Below, in pieces: positions 8,689-16,154 of a stretch of DNA of 64,000 bases. Source of the stretch: an uncultured Clostridia bacterium (GTDB taxonomy: Bacteria; Bacillota; Clostridia; Oscillospirales; Acutalibacteraceae); contig CAMMAZ010000002.1 of the NCBI GenBank assembly GCA_946493765.1, positions 1-64,000 of the forward strand. The letters run 5' to 3'. Both the position numbers and the translations under genes were made by a program. Below the pieces are notes generated by a model. That model did not search any database. It was not told the DNA's origin and was given only the letters and a program-made list of their open reading frames with translations. The first letter of the stretch is position 1. Every line of letters starts with the position of its first letter.

Positions 8689-8719
8689 AGATAACAACAA
8701 AAAAAGGATCTGATGCTGC

Positions 8720-9499
8720 GTGGCTTATCATTTTAATAATAAAGTTGAAATCTGCGGCGTGAACACTTCCAATCTTCCGGTTTTAAAGGAAGCGGAAAAG
8801 ATGGAGCTTTTAAAACAGACCCGCGCCGGCGATACAAAAGCGCGGGAGAAGTTGATCTCCGGGAATTTAAAGCTGGTGCTCAGCGTGATCCAGCGATTTA
8901 TCAATCGCGGGGAAAATCCCGACGATTTGTTCCAGGTCGGCTGCATCGGGCTGATCAAAGCGATTGATAATTTTAATATTGAATTGGACGTGCGCTTTTC
9001 CACCTATGCTGTTCCGATGATTATCGGGGAAATTCGCCGGTATCTGCGGGACAACAATTCCGTGCGGGTGAGCCGGTCGCTTAAAGATACCGCCTACCGC
9101 GCCATGCAGGTCAAGGAAAAGCTGACGGCCAAAAAGAACCGGGAACCGACGGTGGAAGAAATCGCAAAGGAACTGGATCTGAGCAAGGAAGATGTGGTCA
9201 TTGCGCTGGAGGCGATCGTGGAGCCGGTGTCCCTTTATGAGCCGGTTTATTCCGACGGAGGCGACACCATTTTTGTGATGGACCAGGTCGGGGATAAAAA
9301 CGACGACAGCAACTGGCTGGATGAGATCCTTTTAAAAGAAGCGATGAAAAATCTCCCAAACAGAGAAAAACGGATTTTGCAGCTGCGCTTTTTTGGCGGT
9401 AAAACGCAAATGGAGGTCGCCAACGAGATCGGTATTTCCCAGGCGCAGGTGTCCCGGTTGGAAAAGGGCGCGCTGGATCGGATCAAAGGGAAAATTTAA
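8720..9499 (+). CDS. sigG: RNA polymerase sigma factor SigG (late forespore)
   Basis: 259 aa. The N-terminal KVEICGVNTSNLPVL is the signature of SigG. Region 2 (DDLFQVGCIGLIKAIDNF, FSTYAVPMIIGEIRRYLRDN) and region 4 (EVANEIGISQAQVSRLEKGAL) are complete. SigG drives forespore genes after engulfment, which makes this organism a likely spore former. In Bacillus it sits with spoIIGA-sigE; here neither is present. GTG start with AAGGAT 11 bases upstream. It is monocistronic, ending at a terminator. Confidence 0.95.
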   Translation: MAYHFNNKVEICGVNTSNLPVLKEAEKMELLKQTRAGDTKAREKLISGNLKLVLSVIQRFINRGENPDDLFQVGCIGLIKAIDNFNIELDVRFSTYAVPMIIGEIRRYLRDNNSVRVSRSLKDTAYRAMQVKEKLTAKKNREPTVEEIAKELDLSKEDVVIALEAIVEPVSLYEPVYSDGGDTIFVMDQVGDKNDDSNWLDEILLKEAMKNLPNREKRILQLRFFGGKTQMEVANEIGISQAQVSRLEKGALDRIKGKI

Positions 9500-9523
9500 A
9501 AGGGAAAATAGTTGATAAACAAA

Positions 9524-9571
9524 AACACGGGCGCACAATAACCGCTTTGCGGATTATTATACGCCCGTGTG
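9524..9571. terminator. Bidirectional nested terminator
   Basis: Outer stem ACACGGGCG / CGCCCGTGT enclosing AATAACCGC / GCGGATTATT, followed by GTTTGTTTTTT. It serves the convergent sigG and cyclophilin genes. Confidence 0.85.
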
Positions 9572-9599
9572 TTTGTTTTTTCAATAGAAATTTGTCATT

Positions 9600-10265
9600 T
9601 TAATCGATAACCGTGATTTTGCTGATGGTCGGCTGATCGAACGCCAAAACGGTACCGTTTGCATCGGCAACCGGTGTGTTGGCGATGATCTGATCGATGA
9701 CCTCCATTCCTTCGGTCACATAGCCGAATGCGGCATAGTTTCCGTCGAACGCCGATTCATCGTTGCTCATGATGAAAAACTGGGAAGAGGCGCTGTCATA
9801 ATCCTGGCTGCGTGCCATGGAGATGACGCCGCGCACGTGTTTTAAATCATTTTCAACGCCGTTTTCGGCAAATTCGCCTTTGATCGTTTCATCCGATCCG
9901 CCGGTCCCGTTGCCCTCCGGATCGCCGCCCTGAATCAGATAACCGTTATAAATGCGGTGGATGGTCAGCCCGTCATAAAAACCGGATTCGGCAAGGTTCA
10001 GAAAATTTTCCACTGTGATGGGAGCAAGCTCTCCGTAAAGCTCAAGTGTGACCGTTCCGTAATCCTCAAAATCTATCTGCACATGGTTGGTGGCATTGAA
10101 AAGCTCGGATGGATGATAGTCGCTGTGATAGGTGGTTGTGGTCGGCACGACCGAATTGTCCGTCCGGGAACGGGTAACGTCACCGTTGTTCGCGTCGGTA
10201 TCGCCGCAGGCGCTCATTCCGAAGCACAGGCAGACGGCCAGTAAAATCAAAAGTATTTTTTTCAC
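9600..10265 (-). CDS. Lipoprotein cyclophilin-type peptidyl-prolyl isomerase
   Basis: 221 aa. The N-terminus MKKILLILLAVCLCFGMSAC is a lipoprotein signal with a lipobox ending in Cys 20, so the protein should be anchored outside the membrane. Residues 65-220 are a cyclophilin domain (IHRIYNGYLIQGGDP, SSQFFIM, FGYVTEGMEVID). It probably helps exported proteins fold. GTG start with AAGGAG about 11 bases upstream. Single gene. Confidence 0.92.
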   Translation of the reverse strand: MKKILLILLAVCLCFGMSACGDTDANNGDVTRSRTDNSVVPTTTTYHSDYHPSELFNATNHVQIDFEDYGTVTLELYGELAPITVENFLNLAESGFYDGLTIHRIYNGYLIQGGDPEGNGTGGSDETIKGEFAENGVENDLKHVRGVISMARSQDYDSASSQFFIMSNDESAFDGNYAAFGYVTEGMEVIDQIIANTPVADANGTVLAFDQPTISKITVID

Positions 10266-10399
10266 GTTTCAATGACTCCTTCATCTTTTTAATTTTGCAT
10301 TAGTATACCACAATGTTTATCGGATTTCAACAGTATAATGGCGAAATCTGGTGGCAAAATAAGACCGAAACAGAAGTTGCAAAGGAGAAGATGATAGCA

Positions 10400-11728
10400 A
10401 TGAAAAGAAGAACGACGGTGCGGATCATCAGTTTCGGTTTGGCTGTCTGTGCGGCGTTGGGCGGTTTTATCGCCATGCAGTGGCGCGATAACCGCAACTT
10501 GAATCAGCTGCTCACCAATCAGTATACCGCGGCGATGACCGATCTATCCGATTGTTTGTCTCAAATTAATGTGCTGCTGCAAAAAGAAATGTATTCCGGG
10601 ACATCCAAAGGGTTTGCGGAGCTGTCTTCCCATTTGTCACAGACGGCGGGCGCCGCAAAGGCAAGTCTGGCGCGTCTGCCGGTTTCCGGCGAACAGACAG
10701 ATGCGATTTTTAAATATTTATCCCAGGTTGGGGATTTCAGTCTGTCGTTATCCAGAAAAGCGGCAGCCGGCAGCGATATGACCGATGAGGAACGTTCCTC
10801 ACTGCAAAAGCTGACCGATTATTCGGGAAAATTGTCGGATGAGATCACCGCCATCCAGACGCAGATGGAAACCACCGGCTGGGACGGCGAGATCACCGCG
10901 ATCTTTGACGAGGCCAGCGACGAACTTTCCGATTTGAACAGCGCCATTGAGGATACCGCCCAAACGGTGACGGGTTATCCGACGCTGATCTATGACGGTC
11001 CGTTTTCCGATCATGTGAATTCGCTGGAACCGGAATATATCAAAGACAAAACCGCCATCAGTCGGGATGAGGCGGCAAAAATCGCTGCCAAATATCTTGA
11101 ATGCGACACCGATGAAGCAAAATTTTACGATGACGAGGATGGGCAGATCACCGCTTATGTTTTCACGCATGGGGATGATTCGGTCGCCATTACGCGGCAG
11201 GGCGGGGTTTGTTTGTATCTTTACCGCGCGCATCAGCCCGAAACAGTTGAAATCACAGAGGAAGAAGCCGTCGCAAAAGCGCTAAGCTATGCCCAAGACC
11301 GGTTTGGCATGTCATTTCAAGAAAGCTATTATATGGTGAATGAAAATATCTGTGTTGTGAATTTGGCGTATCTTCTGGAGGATACCATCTGCTACAGCGA
11401 TCTTGTTAAAGTCGGCGTTGCGATGGATACCGGTGAGATCGTCAGCGTAGAAGCGCAGGGACTGATTATGAATCACAAGGAACGCTCCGCGCCTCAGCCG
11501 GAAAAAACGCAAGAGGAGGCGCGCGCAAGCGTGAGCAGCGCGCTGGATATCCGGTCGGTCAACACGGCGATTATTCAGCGGGAAGATTTAAAGGAAGTGC
11601 TGTGTTATGAATTTGTCTGCAAGGGGCAAAACGACGAAAATATTCTGGTCTATGTCAACGCCGATACCTTGGATGAGGAAAATATTTTAATGCTCATTGA
11701 AACCGAAGGCGGCGTGATGACAAGATAA
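10400..11728 (+). CDS. ypeB: Spore germination protein YpeB
   Basis: 442 aa: an N-terminal membrane anchor (residues 6-25), a coiled-coil region to about 190, then PepSY-like repeats (ISRDEAAKIAAKYL, ITEEEAVAKALSYA, TQEEARASVSSAL). This is the YpeB layout; YpeB stabilises the cortex-lytic enzyme SleB in spores. sleB normally lies directly upstream but is absent here. ATG 10400 gives the family-typical MKRRTTVR start; ATG 10391 is also possible (AAAGGAG at 10381-10387). The longer ORF start at 10313 is unsupported. A hairpin terminator follows, and an IS has landed right behind it. Confidence 0.88.
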   Translation: MKRRTTVRIISFGLAVCAALGGFIAMQWRDNRNLNQLLTNQYTAAMTDLSDCLSQINVLLQKEMYSGTSKGFAELSSHLSQTAGAAKASLARLPVSGEQTDAIFKYLSQVGDFSLSLSRKAAAGSDMTDEERSSLQKLTDYSGKLSDEITAIQTQMETTGWDGEITAIFDEASDELSDLNSAIEDTAQTVTGYPTLIYDGPFSDHVNSLEPEYIKDKTAISRDEAAKIAAKYLECDTDEAKFYDDEDGQITAYVFTHGDDSVAITRQGGVCLYLYRAHQPETVEITEEEAVAKALSYAQDRFGMSFQESYYMVNENICVVNLAYLLEDTICYSDLVKVGVAMDTGEIVSVEAQGLIMNHKERSAPQPEKTQEEARASVSSALDIRSVNTAIIQREDLKEVLCYEFVCKGQNDENILVYVNADTLDEENILMLIETEGGVMTR

Positions 11729-11740
11729 AAAATAAGATGT

Positions 11741-11765
11741 CCGGATATGCAATGCGCATATCCGG
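11741..11765 (+). terminator. Terminator of ypeB, partly duplicated by the IS
   Basis: Stem CCGGATATGC / GCATATCCGG with loop AATGC, followed by ATTTT. The IS begins four bases after the stem. Bases 11745-11769 reappear on the far side of the IS. Confidence 0.85.
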
Positions 11766-11769
11766 ATTT
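11745..11769. repeat. Left copy of a 25-bp direct repeat flanking the IS
   Basis: Identical to 12833-12857. It starts inside the ypeB terminator stem and ends at the IS tip, as a target-site duplication would. Its length is above the 4-15 bp usual for IS481 elements. Confidence 0.85.
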
Positions 11770-12832
11770 TGTAGGTTTGTCAATGATGTGTTACAGAATT
11801 GGGAAAGAAAAAAGAACCTGTTTCGGGGAGCGCCAATTGAGAGGACGCATAGGGAAATTGTTGTATTGACGTTGGCGAACAGCGAGTTGCTTTTGGAAAT
11901 CGTGAAAGGAAAAGAACTTGTGTGAGGCATAGAATTCTTCATTGTCTTTACGGTGCGAGCGTTCCACTTTTCCGTTGTGGCGCGGCGTAAAAGGGCGGAT
12001 GAGCTTATGGCGGATTCCCAACTGCGCAAGGGTTTGTTCAAAGAGGGTTTTCTTGGCTGTGTTTTTGGAATTTAATCGGTTTGTAAACTCAGTACCGTTG
12101 TCCGTCTGTATGCATTCAATCACATAGGGGAACTTTTCCGCGACATGCTGAATGAATAGGGCAGAGGTGTACGTGCTATGCTCTTCAAAGGCTTCTAAAT
12201 AGCGGAACCGGCTGTATTCGTCAATAAACGTGTATTGGTAAAACTTCTTCCCTGCCGCCTCGCCGACAAGGCAGGCAGCAGGAACAAATTTCACATCAAT
12301 TTGCCCGCGTTGCCCGGGATACTGCATGGGTTCATATGGTTTCGGGATATATTTAGGATTTGGCAGTTTAACTGCCATTTGCCCACTGCGCGTCAACACA
12401 CGATACAAGCCGGAGACAGAGCGTGAATATCCGCGTTGGCGCAGCTTGACCCAGAGCACGACCAAGCCGGTATTTGGATTTCGTCGACGCATATTGCGGA
12501 TCAGTTTTAATTCTTCCTCTGTGTGCTGATTAGGATGGTGATGCGGTCGGTGGGAACGATCTGCCAAGGATTCCAGCGTTCCGTCATATCGCTTTTTCCA
12601 GCGATAGACATACTGCCGGTTCACGCGATAACGAATCGCTGCTTTTGTTACACCGTATTTTTCTGCATATTGAATCAGGGCTTGCCTAAACCGCATGGTT
12701 TGTGTTATCTTATTCATGGCGAATAGATGGATACCTGCCTTTCGGTTTTGTCTGGCAACTCTACCTTAACACAGGTCCTTTCTATTCGCTATCTTTTTTT
12801 CTTATTTGTTACACATCATTGTAACACCTACA
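11770..12832 (-). mobile_element. Complete IS481-type insertion sequence
   Basis: A 1063-bp element with one transposase gene and imperfect terminal inverted repeats. The left tip TGTAGGTTTGTCAATGATGT and the inverted right tip TGTAGGTGTTACAATGATGT share TGTAGGT and AATGATGTGT. It is bounded by 25-bp direct repeats. The left end is shared with the element at window position 25-55, so at least two related copies exist in the genome. Confidence 0.9.
11791..12717 (-). CDS. IS481-type DDE transposase
   Basis: 308 aa and apparently intact. An N-terminal helix-turn-helix (YGVTKAAIRYRVNRQYVYRWKKRY) is followed by a DDE integrase core: Asp in RGQIDVKF, Asp in CIQTDNGTEF and Glu in HNGKVERSH. A single ORF without a programmed frameshift points to IS481 rather than IS3. 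The stop codon lies inside the left inverted repeat. No strong ribosome site precedes the ATG, as is common for transposases. Confidence 0.92.
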   Translation of the reverse strand: MNKITQTMRFRQALIQYAEKYGVTKAAIRYRVNRQYVYRWKKRYDGTLESLADRSHRPHHHPNQHTEEELKLIRNMRRRNPNTGLVVLWVKLRQRGYSRSVSGLYRVLTRSGQMAVKLPNPKYIPKPYEPMQYPGQRGQIDVKFVPAACLVGEAAGKKFYQYTFIDEYSRFRYLEAFEEHSTYTSALFIQHVAEKFPYVIECIQTDNGTEFTNRLNSKNTAKKTLFEQTLAQLGIRHKLIRPFTPRHNGKVERSHRKDNEEFYASHKFFSFHDFQKQLAVRQRQYNNFPMRPLNWRSPKQVLFSFPIL

Positions 12833-12857
12833 ATATGCAATGCGCATATCCGGATTT
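12833..12857. repeat. Right copy of the 25-bp direct repeat
   Basis: Identical to 11745-11769 and directly adjacent to the right IS tip. It contains a truncated form of the ypeB terminator hairpin (6-bp stem ATATGC / GCATAT). Confidence 0.85.
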
Positions 12858-12861
12858 TTAG

Positions 12862-12890
12862 TTGATTTTCCAAAAAGGATATGCTATACT
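12862..12890 (+). promoter_or_regulatory. Promoter of the small secreted protein gene
   Basis: TTGATT (12862-12867), 17 bases, TATACT (12885-12890), with TGC before the -10 (extended -10). Confidence 0.7.
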
Positions 12891-12947
12891 CGTTTTTGCG
12901 GCTTATTAGAACCGCGGATCTTTTTTATCATTTGGGGGCTTTTAAAA

Positions 12948-13166
12948 ATGAAAATGAAAAAAATAACGGCGATATTGCTGTCGGTTGCATGTCTGGTGGC
13001 CTGCATGACAGGCATATCGCCGTCGTCACTTGCACAGACGGCAGACGATGGATATACATATGAAGTTTGTCCGGATGGTCGCCGAACTGATTACCCAGTC
13101 GGATTTGCCGATGTGACAAACGGACAACGCCTTTGTGTTGGAACAACAAAAACGGTTCAGGGATGA
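12948..13166 (+). CDS. Short secreted protein, probably the remnant of a BspA-type surface protein
   Basis: 72 aa. MKMKKITAILLSVACLVACM is a signal peptide followed by SSLAQTADDGYTYEVCPDG...TDYPVGFADVTNG. That tail resembles the first strand of BspA-type leucine-rich-repeat surface proteins (YTYEV-DG-ITDY-G-A-DVTIP), but it goes out of register and stops inside the following terminator stem. I therefore read it as a truncated or frameshifted relic, though promoter, ribosome site (GGGGG, 9 bases) and terminator remain intact. The ORF track extends it upstream into the IS flank without support. Confidence 0.5.
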   Translation: MKMKKITAILLSVACLVACMTGISPSSLAQTADDGYTYEVCPDGRRTDYPVGFADVTNGQRLCVGTTKTVQG

Positions 13167-13181
13167 TGACCCTGAACCGTT
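13151..13181. terminator. Bidirectional terminator
   Basis: Stem AACGGTTCAGGG / CCCTGAACCGTT followed by TTTTTT on the plus strand and TTTTTG on the minus strand. The upstream ORF ends within its left arm. Confidence 0.9.
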
Positions 13182-13184
13182 TTT

Positions 13185-13403
13185 TTAGTCGATTTTAAAA
13201 TCCGCTTCGGTGAATGTGGAAAGCGCCGGCGCTTGTTTTGGCACGCGTTTTAGCGGATCATAGCGAAAGCGGCGGCAATGATAATCTTGTGGGACGATGC
13301 CTTTTTTATAGCAAAGAATGCATCCGCCGTCCTTCGCCCTTTTCCCTTTCCGGCAATAGGCGCAGGCGGGCGGGATGCCCTTGCCGTACAGCTTGCGGCT
13401 CAA
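13185..13403 (-). CDS. Small Cys-rich (zinc-binding) conserved protein
   Basis: 72 aa. CAYCRKG ... GGCILCYKKG and a later YHCRRFRYDPLKR form a likely zinc site. I know similar small proteins from Clostridia, but no function. The start is chosen at TTG 13403: GGGAAGTGATC, one mismatch from the ideal GGAGGTGATC, lies 7 bases before it, whereas the track start (TTG 13418) has no site. It lies 46 bases behind ylbJ on the same strand and may be co-transcribed. Confidence 0.65.
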   Translation of the reverse strand: MSRKLYGKGIPPACAYCRKGKRAKDGGCILCYKKGIVPQDYHCRRFRYDPLKRVPKQAPALSTFTEADFKID

Positions 13404-13449
13404 TCGATCACTTCCCAAAATTTATTCTGTTTCCATTATAATCGATCTC

Positions 13450-14517
13450 TTAGAAAAAATCCACTAATTTTTTGATTTTGCGCTGGCGTGTGGAAAACAG
13501 AAAGACCACGCACAGGCAAAACAGACAGGCGGAGAAAAGCAGGGTGTGGGACGAAAAGGAAAAACCGGACGGTTTTGCGCCGTAGTACACGGGGAGGGCA
13601 TTCGGGATCAAACCGATCAGCACCGACGCGAGCAGATAGGAAATGCAGCCGTTTAGCAGCCGCGCGCTCAAAAACAGGCCGGTTTTCGGCCTAGCGGGAC
13701 CGGCTGCCGATAAAACCTGGCAGATGACCGAAAACCCGCCGAATCCCGTGATACCGGCGATCAGCGGGATGCTTGGCAGCAGCTGCGCCAAAAACACACA
13801 GCCGTTGGAGACTTCCAGCGCCGCGACTGCTGCAAAAAATCCGGTTTTGTTGGTGATCAGCGCGCTTAAAATCCCGATCAAGCCGGAAAACAAAATGGTG
13901 TAAGCGCAAATGGAAAGGATGGAAGCGCTGGCCTTTGCGACCGCCTGCACAAACGCTTCGGCCAGTGGAAGACGGGGAGATGGCCTTTGTGTGGCGCCGC
14001 TGTCGGACACCTTGAACATATGACAGAATAAAACAGCCGTGAGCATGGCGGAGAGGATATGGGTGATCAGCAGCAAGAAACCATAGCGCATGTTATGCAG
14101 CATGCCGTCGCCGACCGCCAGCACCAGAAAGCCGGGACCCGCGCCGACGCTGACGGTTGCGAGCAGCCGGCTTTGCGGCAGGGTCAGCTGTCCGCTTTTT
14201 TGCAGCTGTGCGCACAGCGCGGCGCCTGCCGGGTAGCCGGAAATCAGACTTAATAAAAAGACCGGAAGCGCGCACGGCGGCAGACCGAACAAAATAGATG
14301 ACAGGCGTTTGCATAGCCGGCCGGAGGCGTTCAGCGCACCGGAAAGCTGCAAAAAGGAACAGATGCAAAGCGGGGGAAACAGCGATGGGATAATCACGCT
14401 GCCGCAAAGCGTCAATCCGTTTTGAATACCGGTTTTTAAAGGCGCTGAGAATAAGAATACGGCGGCAAATCCCACGCCGGATAAAAGCAAAACAGACATT
14501 TTTTTAAAATTTTTCAT
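13450..14517 (-). CDS. ylbJ: Sporulation integral membrane protein YlbJ
   Basis: 355 aa with about eight hydrophobic segments and nucleoside-recognition (Gate) motifs: SGYPAGAALCAQL and a matching second half with PLIAGITGFGGFSVICQ. This is the YlbJ family, made in the mother cell and needed for spore cortex formation in Bacillus. GGGCGGA precedes the ATG. It points away from yqfC-yqfD, and the 83-base gap must hold both promoters; I see no clear SigE site. Confidence 0.85.
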   Translation of the reverse strand: MKNFKKMSVLLLSGVGFAAVFLFSAPLKTGIQNGLTLCGSVIIPSLFPPLCICSFLQLSGALNASGRLCKRLSSILFGLPPCALPVFLLSLISGYPAGAALCAQLQKSGQLTLPQSRLLATVSVGAGPGFLVLAVGDGMLHNMRYGFLLLITHILSAMLTAVLFCHMFKVSDSGATQRPSPRLPLAEAFVQAVAKASASILSICAYTILFSGLIGILSALITNKTGFFAAVAALEVSNGCVFLAQLLPSIPLIAGITGFGGFSVICQVLSAAGPARPKTGLFLSARLLNGCISYLLASVLIGLIPNALPVYYGAKPSGFSFSSHTLLFSACLFCLCVVFLFSTRQRKIKKLVDFF

Positions 14518-14600
14518 AAAATCCGCCCTTTCTGCGACTTAAAAAACGAATGGTCTCATAAATTGAATAAGAACGACAACGGTAAAGGAGATTGGAATCC

Positions 14601-14879
14601 ATGCCTGAAAAAGGAAAACGGGGACTGGAGAATCTGGCCAAAAAATTGGATCTGCCGGGCGGAATGCTCGGCCGTTTTGCAAATATTGAACTGCATGGCA
14701 ATAAAGAAGCGATCATCGACGGTAACTGCACGATCCTTGAATATTCCGATACCGTCATTCGTGTGAGCAGCGGGGCGAATCTTGTGCGGTTTTGCGGCAG
14801 AGATTTGAATCTTAGTGCGCTCAGCTGTAACGGTGCGGTGATCAGCGGGGTGATCTGCACCGTCGATTTCATCGACTAA
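14601..14879 (+). CDS. yqfC: Sporulation protein YqfC
   Basis: 92 aa of the YqfC/YabP family (GRFANIELHGNKEAIIDGNCTILEYSD). It is a mother-cell sporulation protein found immediately before yqfD in most spore formers. ATG 14601 has AAAGGAG 10 bases upstream; the track start (TTG 14592) is only one base from that site. Confidence 0.92.
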   Translation: MPEKGKRGLENLAKKLDLPGGMLGRFANIELHGNKEAIIDGNCTILEYSDTVIRVSSGANLVRFCGRDLNLSALSCNGAVISGVICTVDFID

Positions 14880-14907
14880 GCGGCGCGACAGAAAGGCGGT
14901 TCTGTTT

Positions 14908-16089
14908 ATGTTTATGCTTTGGCTCTACCGTTACATGACCGGATATGTCATTTTTGAGGCAAAAGGACAATTTCCGGAACGGTTTTTGAATTTATGTTCC
15001 AAAGACGGCACGGCAGTGTGGGACGCCGTGATGCAAAACGGTGTGCTGGCCGGCTGCATGAGCGTGCACAATTACAAGCATGTGCGCAAAAAAGCGCGAA
15101 AGGCAAAGGTGCGGCTGCGCGTTGTCAAACGAAGGGGTTTGAATTTTATCGTGCATCGATACCGCCGCCGGCCGGGGTTGGCGGTCGGGTTTGTTTCGTT
15201 TTTTCTGCTGATTCAGCTGATGTCCTCCTTTGTCTGGGACATTCAGATCGTCGGCGCACAGCGCGTGCCGGAAAATGAAATTTTGCAGGTGCTGGAACAG
15301 GCGGGTGTGAAAAAGGGGACATTGCGGCGCGCGATCGATACCGAACAAACGCGGCAGTATATGCTGATCAACACAGAAGGTCTTTCCTGGGCGGCAGTGA
15401 ATATTGAGGGGTGTTTTGCCACCATCGACGTGCGGGAAACGCGCCAAGAGGAGGAAAAGGAGGATAAAAACAGCGCGCCGTGCAACATTGTTGCAACGCG
15501 CGGCGGCGAGATCGTGAGCGTGAAGGCGTATAACGGGATTCCGGCGGTGAAAACCGGCGAAGCGGTCGCGGCGGGCGATCTGCTGGTGTCCGGGACGGCG
15601 ACTTTAAAAAACGGAACCACAAAATTTGTGCATGCCGACGCGCAGGTGATCGCCAAAACAGAACACGAATTGTCGGTGTTTGTGCCGTATGTGCAGGAAA
15701 AAACGGTGAAATCCGAGGAAAGCGTCTGCCGCCGGGTGTTCAGCTTTTTTAACTTAGATATTCCGCTGTTCACCGGCAGCGTCGACAAACCCTATCAGCG
15801 GGAAAAGACCGTCTGGCAGCCGCAGATCGGCGGGGTGAAGCTGCCGCTGTCGATCACGACCGCCCGGTTTTATCCGACCCGGACCGAGAAATATACCATC
15901 GACAAATCGCTGGCGCAAAAACTTTGTGAGGAGAAAATGCAGGCGCTTTGCGAAAAGGAAATCGGGAATATTGTCGAAAAACAGATCGACGCAGAATTTA
16001 CATATCAAAAGGACGGCGTTTTATATACCTGCCGGTATTTATGTGAAGAGGATATCGGAAAAACAGAAAATATTATAATTAATCAGTGA
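14908..16089 (+). CDS. yqfD: Sporulation protein YqfD
   Basis: 393 aa. An N-terminal region up to about 85 ends in a membrane helix (GLAVGFVSFFLLIQLMSSFVW), followed by a large extracytoplasmic domain starting DIQIVGAQRVPENEILQ, typical of YqfD. Family members act in the mother cell during spore formation. AAAGGCGG precedes ATG 14908 by 8 bases. The end of the gene carries a promoter for the genes behind it. Confidence 0.92.
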   Translation: MFMLWLYRYMTGYVIFEAKGQFPERFLNLCSKDGTAVWDAVMQNGVLAGCMSVHNYKHVRKKARKAKVRLRVVKRRGLNFIVHRYRRRPGLAVGFVSFFLLIQLMSSFVWDIQIVGAQRVPENEILQVLEQAGVKKGTLRRAIDTEQTRQYMLINTEGLSWAAVNIEGCFATIDVRETRQEEEKEDKNSAPCNIVATRGGEIVSVKAYNGIPAVKTGEAVAAGDLLVSGTATLKNGTTKFVHADAQVIAKTEHELSVFVPYVQEKTVKSEESVCRRVFSFFNLDIPLFTGSVDKPYQREKTVWQPQIGGVKLPLSITTARFYPTRTEKYTIDKSLAQKLCEEKMQALCEKEIGNIVEKQIDAEFTYQKDGVLYTCRYLCEEDIGKTENIIINQ

Positions 16090-16114
16090 CAAAGCGGAAA
16101 AAATATGATATAAT
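16086..16114 (+). promoter_or_regulatory. Internal promoter at the end of yqfD for phoH-ybeY-era
   Basis: GTGACA (16086-16091), 17 bases, TATAAT (16109-16114) with TGA before the -10 (extended -10). Its -35 includes the yqfD stop codon. It would start RNA near 16121 and give phoH, ybeY and era vegetative expression. Confidence 0.75.
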
Positions 16115-16154
16115 CAACTATGAATATAAAAAAATAAAAGGACTTGATAACGAA

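Noticed and set aside
13160-13166. Readthrough extension of the small secreted protein
   Set aside because: The stop codon falls in the terminator stem and the next frame is closed.
16086-16154. Extra 23 residues at the PhoH N-terminus
   Set aside because: They would be encoded by the promoter itself and do not resemble the family.
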